From Bradyrhizobium sp. AUGA SZCCT0176 (lineage in GTDB: Bacteria; Pseudomonadota; Alphaproteobacteria; Rhizobiales; Xanthobacteraceae): a stretch of DNA of 64,000 nt. The stretch lies in contig NZ_JAFCMB010000002.1 of the NCBI RefSeq assembly GCF_018130145.1, positions 620,001 to 684,000 of the forward strand. Direction: 5' to 3'. The number at the start of each line of letters is the position of its first letter. Position 1 is the first letter of the stretch. Positions 1 through 9,214 of this stretch are shown here, in pieces. The position numbers and the translations under genes are program-made. The notes under the pieces are model-generated. The model did no database searches and was not told where the DNA came from. It saw nothing but the letters and a program-made list of their open reading frames with translations.

Positions 1-540
1 AAGTCAGCGCCGGGATCCCTGAGCATGGCGGTCGACGGTCCGCGCAACCTCTCGGGCCTGATCGCACAATCGATCAACAAGCAGGCCGGGACCGGCTTCG
101 TTCTGGTCCCCTACAATACGACCACGAACGCGGTGCAGGACAGCATGACGGGACGGGTCCAGGTGACTATACAAGCCGCATCGATTGCAGAATCCTTCAT
201 CGCGGCGGGCACGCTTCGACCTGTTGCCGTTGCGGGCAGCAAGCGCATCGGCTCGTTGCCGGACGTGCCGGCGATCGCGGAAACGTTGAAGAGCGTCGAC
301 CTGCAAGGCTGGTTCATGTTGATGGCGCCGGCCGGCACGCCCACCGACATCATCCAGAAGCTCAGCTCCGAGATTGCGGGCGCATTAAAGTCCCCGGAGG
401 TGCAGGAGCGCGCCCCCACCCTCGGCTTTGATGTCGGCATTGGTGACGCGGTGACGCCTGCAGGCGCGAAGCGGTTTCTCGATGCCGAGCATGCGTCCGC
501 AGGCAAGGTCATCCAGGAACTCGGTATCCAACCTGAATAG
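1..540 (+). CDS. Bug-family (TctC-like) tripartite transporter solute receptor, 3' part
   Basis: The frame is open from base 1, so the gene starts upstream of the window; about 179 C-terminal residues are present. Segments such as GRVQVTIQA, GTLRPVAVAGSKR, LPDVPAIAE and GWFMLMAPAGTP are the usual ones of the C-terminal lobe of Bug/TctC periplasmic receptors. These bind carboxylates or similar small acids for tripartite tricarboxylate transporters, or act as orphan receptors. The signal peptide and N-terminal lobe are outside the window. No TctA/TctB membrane genes follow, so within the window it is an orphan. The next sequence downstream is a decayed transposase, so the right flank has been disturbed. 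Ligand cannot be told from sequence. Confidence 0.85.
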   Translation, partial: KSAPGSLSMAVDGPRNLSGLIAQSINKQAGTGFVLVPYNTTTNAVQDSMTGRVQVTIQAASIAESFIAAGTLRPVAVAGSKRIGSLPDVPAIAETLKSVDLQGWFMLMAPAGTPTDIIQKLSSEIAGALKSPEVQERAPTLGFDVGIGDAVTPAGAKRFLDAEHASAGKVIQELGIQPE

Positions 541-547
541 CAAGTAA

Positions 548-842
548 TTAGGGCGCGGACTCATTAGCGCGCAGCCAATTGCGGATTGATGCGAGCTTCA
601 TGAACGCTAAGTTGTTGGCCGCGAGTTTGTCGTATCGGGTCGCGACACACCGACATTGCTTGATCTTGTTGAAGAACCGATCGATCAAGTTTCGTGCGCG
701 AGGAACGGGCTGAAGCAGATCGCGTCTTTGCGATTTCGTTTCGGCGGGATGTTTGCCCAGGCTTCTTGCTGGCGGGCAGGTCGCGCCAGGGAGCACCTGA
801 GCGCACTTCCAAGACTAACCGCCAACCGGACATGCCCGACAT
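548..842 (-). pseudogene. IS5-family transposase remnant, internally deleted and frameshifted
   Basis: Read on the minus strand, three frames together give pieces of one IS5-type transposase. An N-terminal piece contains RSGAPWRDLP (about 842-770). A middle piece contains WANIPPKRNRKDAICFSPF. A C-terminal piece contains RNLIDRFFNKIKQCR and LAANNLAFMKLASIRNWL (to the stop at 548). The DDE catalytic core that should lie between the first two pieces is missing, and the middle and last pieces are in different frames. The element is therefore dead. I did not find convincing terminal inverted repeats. It lies between a transporter receptor and a cyclase gene, marking an old insertion point. Confidence 0.8.
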
Positions 843-949
843 GCAAAAATCGACGCGATTGACCCGTTTCGGACATGGGCATAGCCGGACGCCGGCCCAC
901 AATTCTGCTATATACCCATTCAATCTTCCCCGAGCTTTGGGGGTGCGTC

Positions 950-2734
950 TTGAGCAGCGAGCACGTAGAGCGGCGGCTGGCAGCTATTCTGGCGGCGGAT
1001 GTCGCGGGCTCTTGCCGCTTGATAGGGATAGACGAAGAGGGCACGCTGGCGCGACTGAAAGCGCTTAGAAGAACGATTTTCGATCCCAAAATCGCTGAGC
1101 ATCACGGACGCGTCGTCAAGAATACCGGGGACGGCGCTATTGCCGAGTTCGCCAGCGTGGTCGACGCCGTCCGATGTGCCGACGAAATTCAACGCGGCAT
1201 GGCCGAACAAAATATCGACGTGCCGCACGGCAAGCAGATCGAACTCCGCATCGGCATTCACGTCGGCGATATTATTATCGAAGAAAACGATATCTTTGGT
1301 GACGGGGTCAATATTGCAGTGCGTCTCGAAGGGACGGCAGAGCCGGGCGGCATCAGCATCTCGGACGACGCTCGTCGGCAAATTCGTGGCAAGGTAGATG
1401 TAACGTTTGAGGATTTGGGTTCGCAATCCTTGAAGAATATCGCCGAGCCGATGCGGGTCTGGCGCGTCCCATACGGTCGCGCCGTGCCAGCCGTGCCGAA
1501 CCGCTGGCCTGTTGATGAGACCCTTGCTCTACCCAATAAACCCTCGATCGCCGTTCTCCCCTTCACCAACCTGAGCTCCGATCCGGAACAGGAATATTTC
1601 GCGGACGGGATGGTAGATGACATCATCACAGCGCTATCTCATTTCAAGGCGCTGTTCGTCATCGCTCGCAACTCGAGCTTCACATACAAGGGGCGCGCCG
1701 TCGACGTGAAGCAGATCGGGCGCGAACTTGGGGTGCGCTACGTGTTGGAAGGCAGCGTTCGGAAGGCCGCAAACCGGGTGCGCATCACGGGACAGCTCGT
1801 CGATGCCGCCACTGGGGCACATCTTTGGGCAGAACGTTTTGATGGTGGTCTCGGCGACATCTTCAATCTGCAGGATCAGGTAACCGAGAGCGTTGTGGGG
1901 GCGATCGCGCCGGCGGTGGAAAAAGCCGAGATCGAGCGTGCCAAGCGCAAGCCGACCGAGAGTCTCGACGCCTATGCCCTCTATTTACGCGGGTTGCCCA
2001 GGTTTTATCAGGTTGCAAGCAGGCAAGCGAACGAAGAGGCATTACGCCTGTTCAACAGCGCGATCGAGCTCGACCCAGATTTTGCATCTGCCTACGGTCG
2101 TGCCGCCCATTGCTACGCCATAGCTAGGGCCAATGGCTGGATTTCAGTCACACGGAACGAGATTGCTGAGGTGACAAGGCTCGCTCAGCGGGCGGTTGAG
2201 TTGGGCAAGGATGACCCGATCGCGCTCGCCTCCGGCGGGTGGGCGCTAGCGTTTGTCGTTCGCGATCTCGAGGTGGGCGCTGGCTTGATCGATCGCGCGC
2301 TTGTGCTCAATTCCAATTGGGCCGAGGCATGGAGTTTCGGCGGCTGGGTAAAAATCTGGCTCGGCGAGCCGGAAGCGGCGATCGAGCGCTTCGCGCGTGC
2401 CATGCGCCTGAGCCCACTTGATCCGTCGCTGCTAAGAATGCCAAGCGGGACCGCGAATGCACATTTCTTCCTGGGCCGCTATGACGAAGCGGCATCGTGG
2501 GCGGCAATGGCATTGCAGGACAATCCGGACTATCAACCTGGATTACGGATCGCCGCCGCAAGCAATGCAATGGCCGGGCGGCCGGAGCAAGCACATAAGG
2601 CAGTGGCTCGGCTGCGGCGACTGAACCCCACGCTACGTGTTTCCACTCTCAAAGACGTGTTGGGCCCTTTTAGGCGGGCCGAAGACCTTTTGCGATACGA
2701 AGAAGGATTGCGGCAAGCCGGGCTGCCCGAATGA
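950..2734 (+). CDS. class III adenylate/guanylate cyclase with TolB-like and TPR regions
   Basis: The product (about 594 residues from this start) has three parts. The first ~170 residues are a class III nucleotide cyclase domain (ERRLAAILAADVAG, then VKNTGDGAIAEF carrying the second metal-site Asp). A central segment beginning PSIAVLPFTNLSSDPEQEYF is the TolB-like/FlgO-type domain usual in this family. A C-terminal half consists of TPR-like helices (AIELDPDFASAYGRAA). It should make cAMP or a related cyclic nucleotide in the cytoplasm, with the repeats as a sensory or docking module. I chose the TTG at 950 because relatives begin just before VERRLAAIL; an in-frame ATG at 875 would add 25 residues that look unlike the family. 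Many paralogues are typical of Bradyrhizobium. The signal sensed is unknown. Confidence 0.85.
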   Translation: MSSEHVERRLAAILAADVAGSCRLIGIDEEGTLARLKALRRTIFDPKIAEHHGRVVKNTGDGAIAEFASVVDAVRCADEIQRGMAEQNIDVPHGKQIELRIGIHVGDIIIEENDIFGDGVNIAVRLEGTAEPGGISISDDARRQIRGKVDVTFEDLGSQSLKNIAEPMRVWRVPYGRAVPAVPNRWPVDETLALPNKPSIAVLPFTNLSSDPEQEYFADGMVDDIITALSHFKALFVIARNSSFTYKGRAVDVKQIGRELGVRYVLEGSVRKAANRVRITGQLVDAATGAHLWAERFDGGLGDIFNLQDQVTESVVGAIAPAVEKAEIERAKRKPTESLDAYALYLRGLPRFYQVASRQANEEALRLFNSAIELDPDFASAYGRAAHCYAIARANGWISVTRNEIAEVTRLAQRAVELGKDDPIALASGGWALAFVVRDLEVGAGLIDRALVLNSNWAEAWSFGGWVKIWLGEPEAAIERFARAMRLSPLDPSLLRMPSGTANAHFFLGRYDEAASWAAMALQDNPDYQPGLRIAAASNAMAGRPEQAHKAVARLRRLNPTLRVSTLKDVLGPFRRAEDLLRYEEGLRQAGLPE

Positions 2735-3238
2735 CCAAAAGCAGCCTGGGACCGGATGCAACGAAGTAATCGAATGAATGCGACTTCCGTTGTTGGCACT
2801 TCTCGGAAGTGCCGTGATGTCCGACTTGAGTCCGAAACGCGCAGCAAAGCGGACGTCCGCCGACCACTCAAAATTTATGGGTTCACGTCCCAGTGCGATC
2901 GGGCGGTCGGTTGCGTGAGAGCCTGCAAGGGGGCTCATTCCCAGCCGATGCATCCACCTGCAGCATGACCTGCAACGCTGCTCCTTGATCGAACGCAACT
3001 GCCGGCTGACGAATTTTCGCGACGATGAATTCGATCGCGGCCTAAATATTTGATGACAGTTTTATGACAGCGGCGTCCATCAGCGCCGACAAGACCGATT
3101 CCTCAAGTGCAGAACGCCGACGCGCTCGCCGTCACTCCCGCAAGACTCCGACCCACGCATATTTTTGTCGTGATTCGCTGCAATTCATGACAGAAGTAAA
3201 ACAATCAGATGTCAGTTCGATTAAATGCGGAGCGGTAA
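2735..3238. other. intergenic stretch without a recognised gene
   Basis: About 500 bases between the TPR cyclase and the membrane protein gene. Open frames here have no recognisable motif and poor codon use. I see no RNA gene, clear promoter or terminator. A ribosome binding site (ggag) just before 3239 belongs to the next gene. Confidence 0.5.
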
Positions 3239-4201
3239 ATGAGCTTGGAATGGCGCGCGCAACCAGCCTCCCTGGCCTGGTCGAATCCGGTGATCCGGTG
3301 GTGGGGCATGCTGACGTTGGTCAGCGGCGCCAATATCGCGGTTTGGTTCGTGCTGTACCGCCAGCTCCACGGACAGCCGATTGGAAGTCCAGCCAGCACG
3401 TCCGGCGTGGAGCTGATGCTCGCGCTCAGCGCGGCCTATGTGTTCGGTTGCGCGTTCCGCTCGATCCTGCCGCGCGCCGACGTGCAACGGATCTGCCTGT
3501 TCGACACCTGGCTGTCGAGCGTGTTCGTCGGCCGCTCGGTTGCGACCGTGGCGGAGATCGCCTTCGCGGCACAATGGGCTGTTATCCTGCACCAGCTCGG
3601 CACCATCACGGGCGCGGACACCACCGTGAACGCCGCCTGGGTGATCGTGCCGCTGATCGTGATCGCGGAGTGCTTCTCCTGGCACGCGGTGCTGACCACC
3701 AAATATCTGAACAACGCCATCGAGAATTCGATCTGGGCCGTCGTCTTCTTCATCATCGGCGTCGGTCTCTGCCGCCTGCTGCCGGAGTTCGACGGTGCGG
3801 TGCGCGCGATCCTGATCGTCACGATCGTCGGGATCGCGTTTTATCTGGCGTTCCTGATGACCGTCGACGTCCCGATGTATTTGAACCGATGGCGGGCCGA
3901 TGTCGCCGACGGCAATCCGCTGCTGCACCCGCTCGAGGGTCTGCGCGACGTGCGCACGCGCTGGATCGTGACGCACGACATTGCCGAGTGGAAGGAAGAG
4001 ATTGCCTGGATGTCGCTGTATTTCAGCCTGGCGGTCTGGTCGAGCCTTGCGCTGTGCGTGTTCTATTCGCTTGGGGATCAACTGCCGCGCTATCGCACCC
4101 CGGCGCCCGTCGCGAGCTTGCCGTCGACCGCGAGCATTTCGTCGCAGGCGCCGGCGGTCGTTGCCGGGCTTGAGCCGGGCATGGTGCGCCACCGCAATTA
4201 G
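3239..4201 (+). CDS. polytopic membrane protein of unknown function
   Basis: A 320-residue protein with about seven hydrophobic segments (roughly residues 20-42, 57-76, 97-120, 131-155, 160-182, 188-214 and 264-286). A cytoplasmic-looking loop rich in charged residues (DVADGNPLLHPLEGLRDVRTRW) precedes the last helix. I recognise no catalytic motif or transporter signature. The start is supported by a ggag sequence about 7 bases upstream. A longer overlapping frame on the same strand has no family features and is a shadow. The neighbours (cyclase, peptide ABC operon) give no functional hint. It may be a conserved bradyrhizobial hypothetical protein; function unknown. Confidence 0.75.
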   Translation: MSLEWRAQPASLAWSNPVIRWWGMLTLVSGANIAVWFVLYRQLHGQPIGSPASTSGVELMLALSAAYVFGCAFRSILPRADVQRICLFDTWLSSVFVGRSVATVAEIAFAAQWAVILHQLGTITGADTTVNAAWVIVPLIVIAECFSWHAVLTTKYLNNAIENSIWAVVFFIIGVGLCRLLPEFDGAVRAILIVTIVGIAFYLAFLMTVDVPMYLNRWRADVADGNPLLHPLEGLRDVRTRWIVTHDIAEWKEEIAWMSLYFSLAVWSSLALCVFYSLGDQLPRYRTPAPVASLPSTASISSQAPAVVAGLEPGMVRHRN

Positions 4202-4400
4202 GCGCGGACGCCGCTTTTCCCAACGAACTAGCGTGGCTGCAGTCCGGATAACCGGTCTCGTGGCGAACCGGTCGCTTGGTCCGCCGGGTCAAGCCGGACT
4301 TTTGGTCAAGACGGTTTTGGCGAAGCGTGGCCCGGTTCCTGCTTTGACAGGCTGGTACTAACCTGATCCATTTCCTTGGTGGTCCGATCATTTGGTCCAC

Positions 4401-4431
4401 GCCCCCTGCGGCGGCAGGGGCGCCAGGGGGC
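4401..4431 (+). promoter_or_regulatory. alternative hairpins in the leader of the peptide ABC operon
   Basis: The left arm GCCCCCTG (4401-4408) can pair perfectly with CAGGGGGC at 4424-4431 (8 bp, 15-base loop). Its last six bases can instead pair with CAGGGG at 4415-4420 (6 bp, 6-base loop). The stem ends about 25 bases before the gagg ribosome binding site of the receptor gene. Visible pairing only; a regulatory role is inference. Confidence 0.35.
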
Positions 4432-4470
4432 GTGAGTCAGACATTTTGCACCAGCCGAGGAGCCAATCCG

Positions 4471-6261
4471 ATGCAAGAACGGGAACTTCGAGATCTCATT
4501 GCAGACGTCAAGACCGGACGCTTGTCGCGGCGGTCTTTTGTCCAGCAGATGATCGCCGTCGGCCTGACGGCACCGATGGCCGGCATGATGCTGGCCCAAT
4601 CCGGGGTGGCGATGGCCCAGACCGCGATCCCCTACAAGCCGACCAAGGCCGGCGGCGGCGGGCTTTTGAAAATCCTGTACTGGCAGGCAGTCACCCTGCT
4701 CAACCCGCATTTCGCCGTCGGCACCAAGGACCAGGACGGCTCCCGCGTCTTTTACGAGCCGCTGGCCGGATGGGACCAGGAGGGCAATCTGGTCCCGGTG
4801 CTGGCCGCCGAAATTCCAAGCAAGGAAAACAACGGCCTCACCGAGGACGGCCTCTCGGTGGTCTGGAAGCTGAAAAAGGGCGTCAAATGGCATGACGGCA
4901 TGCCGTTCACGGCTGACGACGTCGTGTTCAACTGGGAATATGCGCGCAATCCCGAGACCGCCGCGGTCTCGATCGCCAGCTACAAGGACGCCAAGGTCGA
5001 AAAGGTCGACGATTTCACCGTTCGCGTGACGTTTTCAAAGCCGACGCCGTTCTGGGCCGACGCCTTTGTCGGCACCTACGGCATGATCATCCCGAAACAT
5101 CTGTTTGCCGATTACATCGGCGGCAAGTCGCGCGACGCGCCGGCCAACCTCAAGCCGGTGGGTACCGGTCCTTACGTTTTCGTCGATTTCAAGCCGGGCG
5201 ACATCGTCCGCGGCAAGCTCAATCCGAACTACCACATGCCCAACCGTCCGTATTTCGACAACATCGAAATCAAGGGCGGCGGCGATGCGGTGTCGGCCGC
5301 GCGCGCGGTGCTGCAGACCGGGGAATATGACTATGCCTGGAACATGCAGGTGGAAGATGAAATCCTGACCAAGCTGGAAGGCGCCGGCAAGGGCAAGGTC
5401 AACATCGTCGAGACCGGCAATATCGAATTCATCATGCTCAACTCGACCGATCCGGCGGCGGAGGTCGACGGCGAACGCGCCAGCGTCAAGACCAAGCATC
5501 CGCTGTTCAGCGACCCGGCGGTGCGCCAGGCCATCAATCTCCTGATCGATCGCGCCTCGATCGAGAAGTTCATCTATGGCCGAACGGCGAGCGCCACCGC
5601 AAACTTCCTCAACGCCCCGGAGAAGGTTCGCTCGAAAAACACCAAATTCGAGTTCAACATAGAGAAGGCCAACGCGATCCTGGAAGCCGCCGGCTGGAAA
5701 AAGGGCGGCGACGGCATTCGCGCCAAGGACGGCAAGCCGCTGCGGTTCGTCTACCAGACCTCGATCAACGCGCCCCGCCAGAAAACGCAGGCCATCATCA
5801 AGCAGGCGTGCCAGAAGGCAGGCATCGACGTCGAGCTGAAGTCGGTGGTGGCATCGGTGTTTTTCTCCTCCGACGCCGCCAATCCCGACACCTACACGCA
5901 TTTCTATTGCGATGCGCAGATGTACAACACCACCATGACGCAGCCCGACCCCGGGTTCTTCATGAACCAGTATCTGTCGTGGCGCGCCGCGAACAAGGAA
6001 AACAAGTGGCAGGGCCGCAACGTCTCGCGCTGGCAGAACAAGGAATATGACGAGATTTACAAGCAGGCCGAGCAGGAACTCGATGCCGTGAAGCGGGCCG
6101 CGATGTTCATCAAGCTCAACGACCTCGTCGTGACGGACAACTACATCCAGCCCCTGCTCCGCCGGCCGAAAGTCTCGGCCGTCGCCGGCAATCTGGCGGT
6201 GCCTCTCAGCGGCTGGGACAACGATCTATGGCAGATCGCGAACTGGTACCGTGAGACCTGA
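4471..6261 (+). CDS. peptide ABC transporter substrate-binding protein (SBP family 5), Tat-exported
   Basis: Periplasmic receptor of the importer encoded by the next four genes. About 596 residues. A twin-arginine signal (LSRRSFVQQ followed by a hydrophobic stretch and AMAQT) predicts folded export by Tat. The body has family 5 features: YEPLAGWDQEGNLVPVLA near the N-terminus, WKLKKGVKWHDGMPFTADDV, GTGPYVF, and LFSDPAVRQAINLLIDR. Ligands in this family are oligopeptides, dipeptides or similar compounds, and cannot be assigned here. Start: ATG at 4471 has gagg 8-11 bases upstream; an in-frame GTG at 4432 would put extra residues before the signal peptide and lies in a hairpin. First gene of a five-gene operon. 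Confidence 0.93.
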   Translation: MQERELRDLIADVKTGRLSRRSFVQQMIAVGLTAPMAGMMLAQSGVAMAQTAIPYKPTKAGGGGLLKILYWQAVTLLNPHFAVGTKDQDGSRVFYEPLAGWDQEGNLVPVLAAEIPSKENNGLTEDGLSVVWKLKKGVKWHDGMPFTADDVVFNWEYARNPETAAVSIASYKDAKVEKVDDFTVRVTFSKPTPFWADAFVGTYGMIIPKHLFADYIGGKSRDAPANLKPVGTGPYVFVDFKPGDIVRGKLNPNYHMPNRPYFDNIEIKGGGDAVSAARAVLQTGEYDYAWNMQVEDEILTKLEGAGKGKVNIVETGNIEFIMLNSTDPAAEVDGERASVKTKHPLFSDPAVRQAINLLIDRASIEKFIYGRTASATANFLNAPEKVRSKNTKFEFNIEKANAILEAAGWKKGGDGIRAKDGKPLRFVYQTSINAPRQKTQAIIKQACQKAGIDVELKSVVASVFFSSDAANPDTYTHFYCDAQMYNTTMTQPDPGFFMNQYLSWRAANKENKWQGRNVSRWQNKEYDEIYKQAEQELDAVKRAAMFIKLNDLVVTDNYIQPLLRRPKVSAVAGNLAVPLSGWDNDLWQIANWYRET

Positions 6262-6310
6262 GGTGAGCTTTGCGATGCGCAAGATCTGAACGGGCGGTGG
6301 CAGGACGACC

Positions 6311-7270
6311 ATGGGAAAATACATCCTCCGGCGCCTGATCATCGCCCTGCCCAGCCTGCTCGGCATCAGCCTCATTCTCTTTGTGCTGCTGGCGCTGGCG
6401 CCGGGCGATCCGTTCGGCGAACTTGCCACCAACTCCAATGTGCCGCCCGAAGTCCGGGAGGCGCTGCGGGTGAAGTTCGGCATCGACGATCCGATTTTCA
6501 TCCGCTATTTGCGCTGGCTCGCCGCGATGCTGCAGGGCGACTGGGGCTTTTCGTTCGCCAGCCGCATCGACGTCGACCAGTTGATCCTGCAGCGGGTTCC
6601 AACCACGCTGTTCGTGGTCGGCTCGTCGCAGATCCTTGCACTGGCGGTGGCGCTGCCGGTCGGCGTCTATGCGGCGATGCGGCCCTATTCGATCTTCGAC
6701 CAGATCGCCAACACTTTTGCCTTCATCGGCTTCTCGCTGCCGACCTTCTTCACCGGACTGCTGCTGATCCTGATCTTCAGCATCAATCTCGGCTGGCTGC
6801 CGTTCGTCTACCGGGTCGATATCCCGGCCACCGGCTGGGCCTGGGCTTTCGAATATTTCAAGCAGGCGATCATGCCGATTTCGGTGCTCGGGCTGTTTCA
6901 GGCCGCCTCCTATACCCGCTACGTCCGCTCGGCGGTGCTCGACGTGATCCGCCTCGATTATGTCACCACGGCACGCTCGAAGGGTCTCAATGAAGGCAAG
7001 GTCGTCATCAAGCACGTGGTGCGCAACGCCTTGATTCCCGTGGTGACGCTGGTCGCGCTGCAAATGCCGGCCGTGTTCGGCGGCGCCATCGTCACCGAAC
7101 AGATCTTCCGCATCCCCGGCATTGGTTCACTGCTGATCAGCGCCATCCTCGCCAACGACACACCGGTCATCATGGCGGTGACCTTCGTGTTCGCCTGTCT
7201 CGTCGTCGTCTTCAACCTATTGGCCGATATCATCTATGGCTGGCTCGACCCACGCATCTCCTATCGCTGA
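6311..7270 (+). CDS. peptide ABC transporter permease (DppB/OppB type)
   Basis: Inner-membrane permease, 319 residues, six predicted helices. The opening GKYILRRLIIALPSLLGISL is the standard DppB/OppB start. The EAA loop that contacts the ATPases is visible as YVTTARSKGLNEGKVVIKHVVRN (residues ~216-238), preceded by AASYTRYVRSAVLDVIRLD. The end (DIIYGWLDPRISYR) is also typical. It follows the receptor gene by 49 bases and overlaps the next permease by 35 bases, so both are translated from one message and should form the heterodimeric channel. Confidence 0.95.
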   Translation: MGKYILRRLIIALPSLLGISLILFVLLALAPGDPFGELATNSNVPPEVREALRVKFGIDDPIFIRYLRWLAAMLQGDWGFSFASRIDVDQLILQRVPTTLFVVGSSQILALAVALPVGVYAAMRPYSIFDQIANTFAFIGFSLPTFFTGLLLILIFSINLGWLPFVYRVDIPATGWAWAFEYFKQAIMPISVLGLFQAASYTRYVRSAVLDVIRLDYVTTARSKGLNEGKVVIKHVVRNALIPVVTLVALQMPAVFGGAIVTEQIFRIPGIGSLLISAILANDTPVIMAVTFVFACLVVVFNLLADIIYGWLDPRISYR

Positions 7271-8177
7271 CGTCGTCGTTCCGCTCGAGGGACGCCCGCG
7301 TCACATTTCGCCCGGCTATGAGGTGTGGCGAAAATTTCGCCGCCATCGCATGGCGGTGGCGAGCATCGGCATTTTGACGTTGCTGACCGCGGCCGTTCTG
7401 TTCGGACCGCTGATCTGGCGGATACCGATCAACGAAATCGATTTCACCGCGCGGCTCGCTCACCCGTCGTGGGACCACCCGTTCGGCACCGACGATCTCG
7501 GCCAGGACCTGCTGGCGCGCATGCTGTATGGCGGACGCATTTCGCTGGCGGTCGGCTTCGCGGCGATGGCGGTCGCCATCATCGTCGGCGTGCTGATCGG
7601 GGCGATCTCGGGCATCTCCCGCGGCAGCGTCGACGCCGCGCTGATGTGGATCACCGATCTGTTCCTGGCGTTGCCGCAACTGCCGCTGCTGCTATTGGTG
7701 ATCTATCTGTTCCGGGATTTTCTCAAGAACTGGGTCGGCCCCGAGGGCGGCGTCTTCATCCTGATCGTGCTCGTGATCGGTGCGTTTCGCTGGATGCCGG
7801 TGGCGCGGCTGGTGCGCGCGCAGTTCCTGTCGCTGCGCGAAAAGGAATTCGTCGAAGCGGCGCGCGCGCTCGGCGCCACCACGCCGCGGCTGGTGATCAG
7901 GCACATCCTGCCGAACTCGCTCGGGCCTGTCATCGTGGCCGGCACCATCGACGTCGCGGCGGCGATCATCGCGGAATCGACGCTGTCGTTTCTCGGCCTC
8001 GGTTTTCCGCCTGACATCCCGACCTGGGGGCGGCTGTTGTTCGACGCCAAGGATTATCTCGACATCGCACCGCATTGGGCGCTGTTCGCGGGCGCCGCGA
8101 TTTTCCTGACCGTGCTCACCATCAATTTCATTGGCGACGGATTGCGCGACGCGCTCGACCCCCGGAGAGTCATGTAA
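7236..8177 (+). CDS. peptide ABC transporter permease (DppC/OppC type)
   Basis: Second permease subunit, 313 residues. It has the DppC N-terminal region (WRKFRRHRMAVASIGIL), the conserved HPFGTDDLGQDLLARMLYGGR segment in the first periplasmic loop, and the EAA motif EFVEAARALGATTPRLVIRHILPN. The C-terminus DGLRDALDPR is characteristic. The start lies inside the preceding permease gene (35-base overlap). The stop codon TAA at 8175-8177 shares its last base with the ATG of the next gene, indicating coupled translation. Together with the previous product it forms the membrane channel. Confidence 0.95.
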   Translation: MAGSTHASPIADVVVPLEGRPRHISPGYEVWRKFRRHRMAVASIGILTLLTAAVLFGPLIWRIPINEIDFTARLAHPSWDHPFGTDDLGQDLLARMLYGGRISLAVGFAAMAVAIIVGVLIGAISGISRGSVDAALMWITDLFLALPQLPLLLLVIYLFRDFLKNWVGPEGGVFILIVLVIGAFRWMPVARLVRAQFLSLREKEFVEAARALGATTPRLVIRHILPNSLGPVIVAGTIDVAAAIIAESTLSFLGLGFPPDIPTWGRLLFDAKDYLDIAPHWALFAGAAIFLTVLTINFIGDGLRDALDPRRVM

Positions 8178-9214
8178 TGTTGCGTCCGGAGGATACCGCG
8201 AGCGTGGGTGCGAAACCGACTGACGAAGCGCCCATGCTCGACATCAGGGGCTTGAAGACGCATTTCGCGACCGATGACGGCGTCGTGCAGGCGGTCGACG
8301 GCGTCGATATTGCCGTCCGGCGCGGGGAGACGGTCTGCGTGGTCGGCGAGTCCGGTTGCGGCAAGACGGTCACGGCGCTTTCCGTGCTCAAGCTGATCGC
8401 AATGCCCCCCGGGCGGATCGCCGGCGGGCAGATCCTGTGGCAGGGCCGCGACCTGGTGCCGATGGCGGCGGACGAGATGAACCGGATTCGCGCCAAGGAA
8501 ATCGCCATCGTGTTCCAGGAGCCGATGACCTCGCTCAATCCGGTCTACACCATCGGCGACCAGATCGGCGAAGTAATCGCCCTGCATGAAGGCCTCGGAC
8601 GCCGCGCCGTGCTGGAGCGGACCATCGACATGCTGGCGCTGGTCCAGATCCCGAACCCGGCGCGCCGCGTCAACGACTACCCGCACCAGTTTTCCGGCGG
8701 CATGCGGCAACGCGTGATGATCGCGATGGCGCTGTCCTGCCATCCGAAGCTCCTGATCGCGGACGAGCCGACCACGGCGCTCGACGTCACGATCCAGGCG
8801 CAGATCCTCGATCTGCTGCAGGACATGAAATCGCGCCTCGGCATGTCGATCATGCTGATCACCCACGCCATGGGCGTCGTCGCCGAAGTCGCCCAGCGCG
8901 TGGTGGTGATGTATGCGGGCAAGGTGGTGGAGGAAGCGGCGGTCGAGCAGCTGTTTGCCAACCCGCGCCATCCCTATACGCAGGGCCTGATCCGCTCGAT
9001 CCCGCGCGTCGACAGGGGCGGCGGGCGCAAGGCCCGGCTGCAGACCATCGCCGGCACGGTGCCGAAGCTGATCAACCCGCCCGAGGGCTGCCGCTTCGCG
9101 CCGCGCTGCGGTTTTGCGACCGATGAATGTGTGCGCGCGCAGCCTGCCTTGCGTGAGCTCGAACCCGGCCACAAGGTGGCCTGCATCCACGCCGAAACGA
9201 CGGTGGTTCAATGA
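8177..9214 (+). CDS. peptide ABC transporter ATPase (DppD/OppD type)
   Basis: First of two ATPases powering the importer, about 345 residues. Walker A is GESGCGKT, the signature is FSGGMRQRV, Walker B is LLIADEPT with the following ALDV D-loop. The switch histidine is present in LITHAMGVV, where relatives usually have LITHDLGVV, so the residue after His is Ala rather than Asp. The oligopeptide-transporter C-terminal domain with its cysteine cluster ([15 protein letters not shown]) is complete; in relatives it can bind a 4Fe-4S cluster. The ATG at 8177 overlaps the preceding stop by one base; a longer in-frame opening from 8075 lies inside the permease gene and is not used. Confidence 0.94.
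   Translation: MLRPEDTASVGAKPTDEAPMLDIRGLKTHFATDDGVVQAVDGVDIAVRRGETVCVVGESGCGKTVTALSVLKLIAMPPGRIAGGQILWQGRDLVPMAADEMNRIRAKEIAIVFQEPMTSLNPVYTIGDQIGEVIALHEGLGRRAVLERTIDMLALVQIPNPARRVNDYPHQFSGGMRQRVMIAMALSCHPKLLIADEPTTALDVTIQAQILDLLQDMKSRLGMSIMLITHAMGVVAEVAQRVVVMYAGKVVEEAAVEQLFANPRHPYTQGLIRSIPRVDRGGGRKARLQTIAGTVPKLINPPEGCRFAPRCGFATDECVRAQPALRELEPGHKVACIHAETTVVQ

Noticed and set aside
3064..4173. Plus-strand frame of 369 codons overlapping the membrane protein gene
   Set aside because: Arg-rich and without hydrophobic segments or motifs; the overlapping frame from 3239 has a good ribosome binding site and clear membrane helices.
4373..4398. Direct repeat TGGTCC...TGGTCC as a GntR operator for the peptide operon
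   Set aside because: It lacks dyad symmetry and no GntR-type gene is near, so the evidence is too weak to list as a feature.
8075..8176. Upstream extension of the DppD-type ATPase
   Set aside because: It lies wholly inside the preceding permease gene; ATG 8177 overlaps that stop in the usual coupled way.
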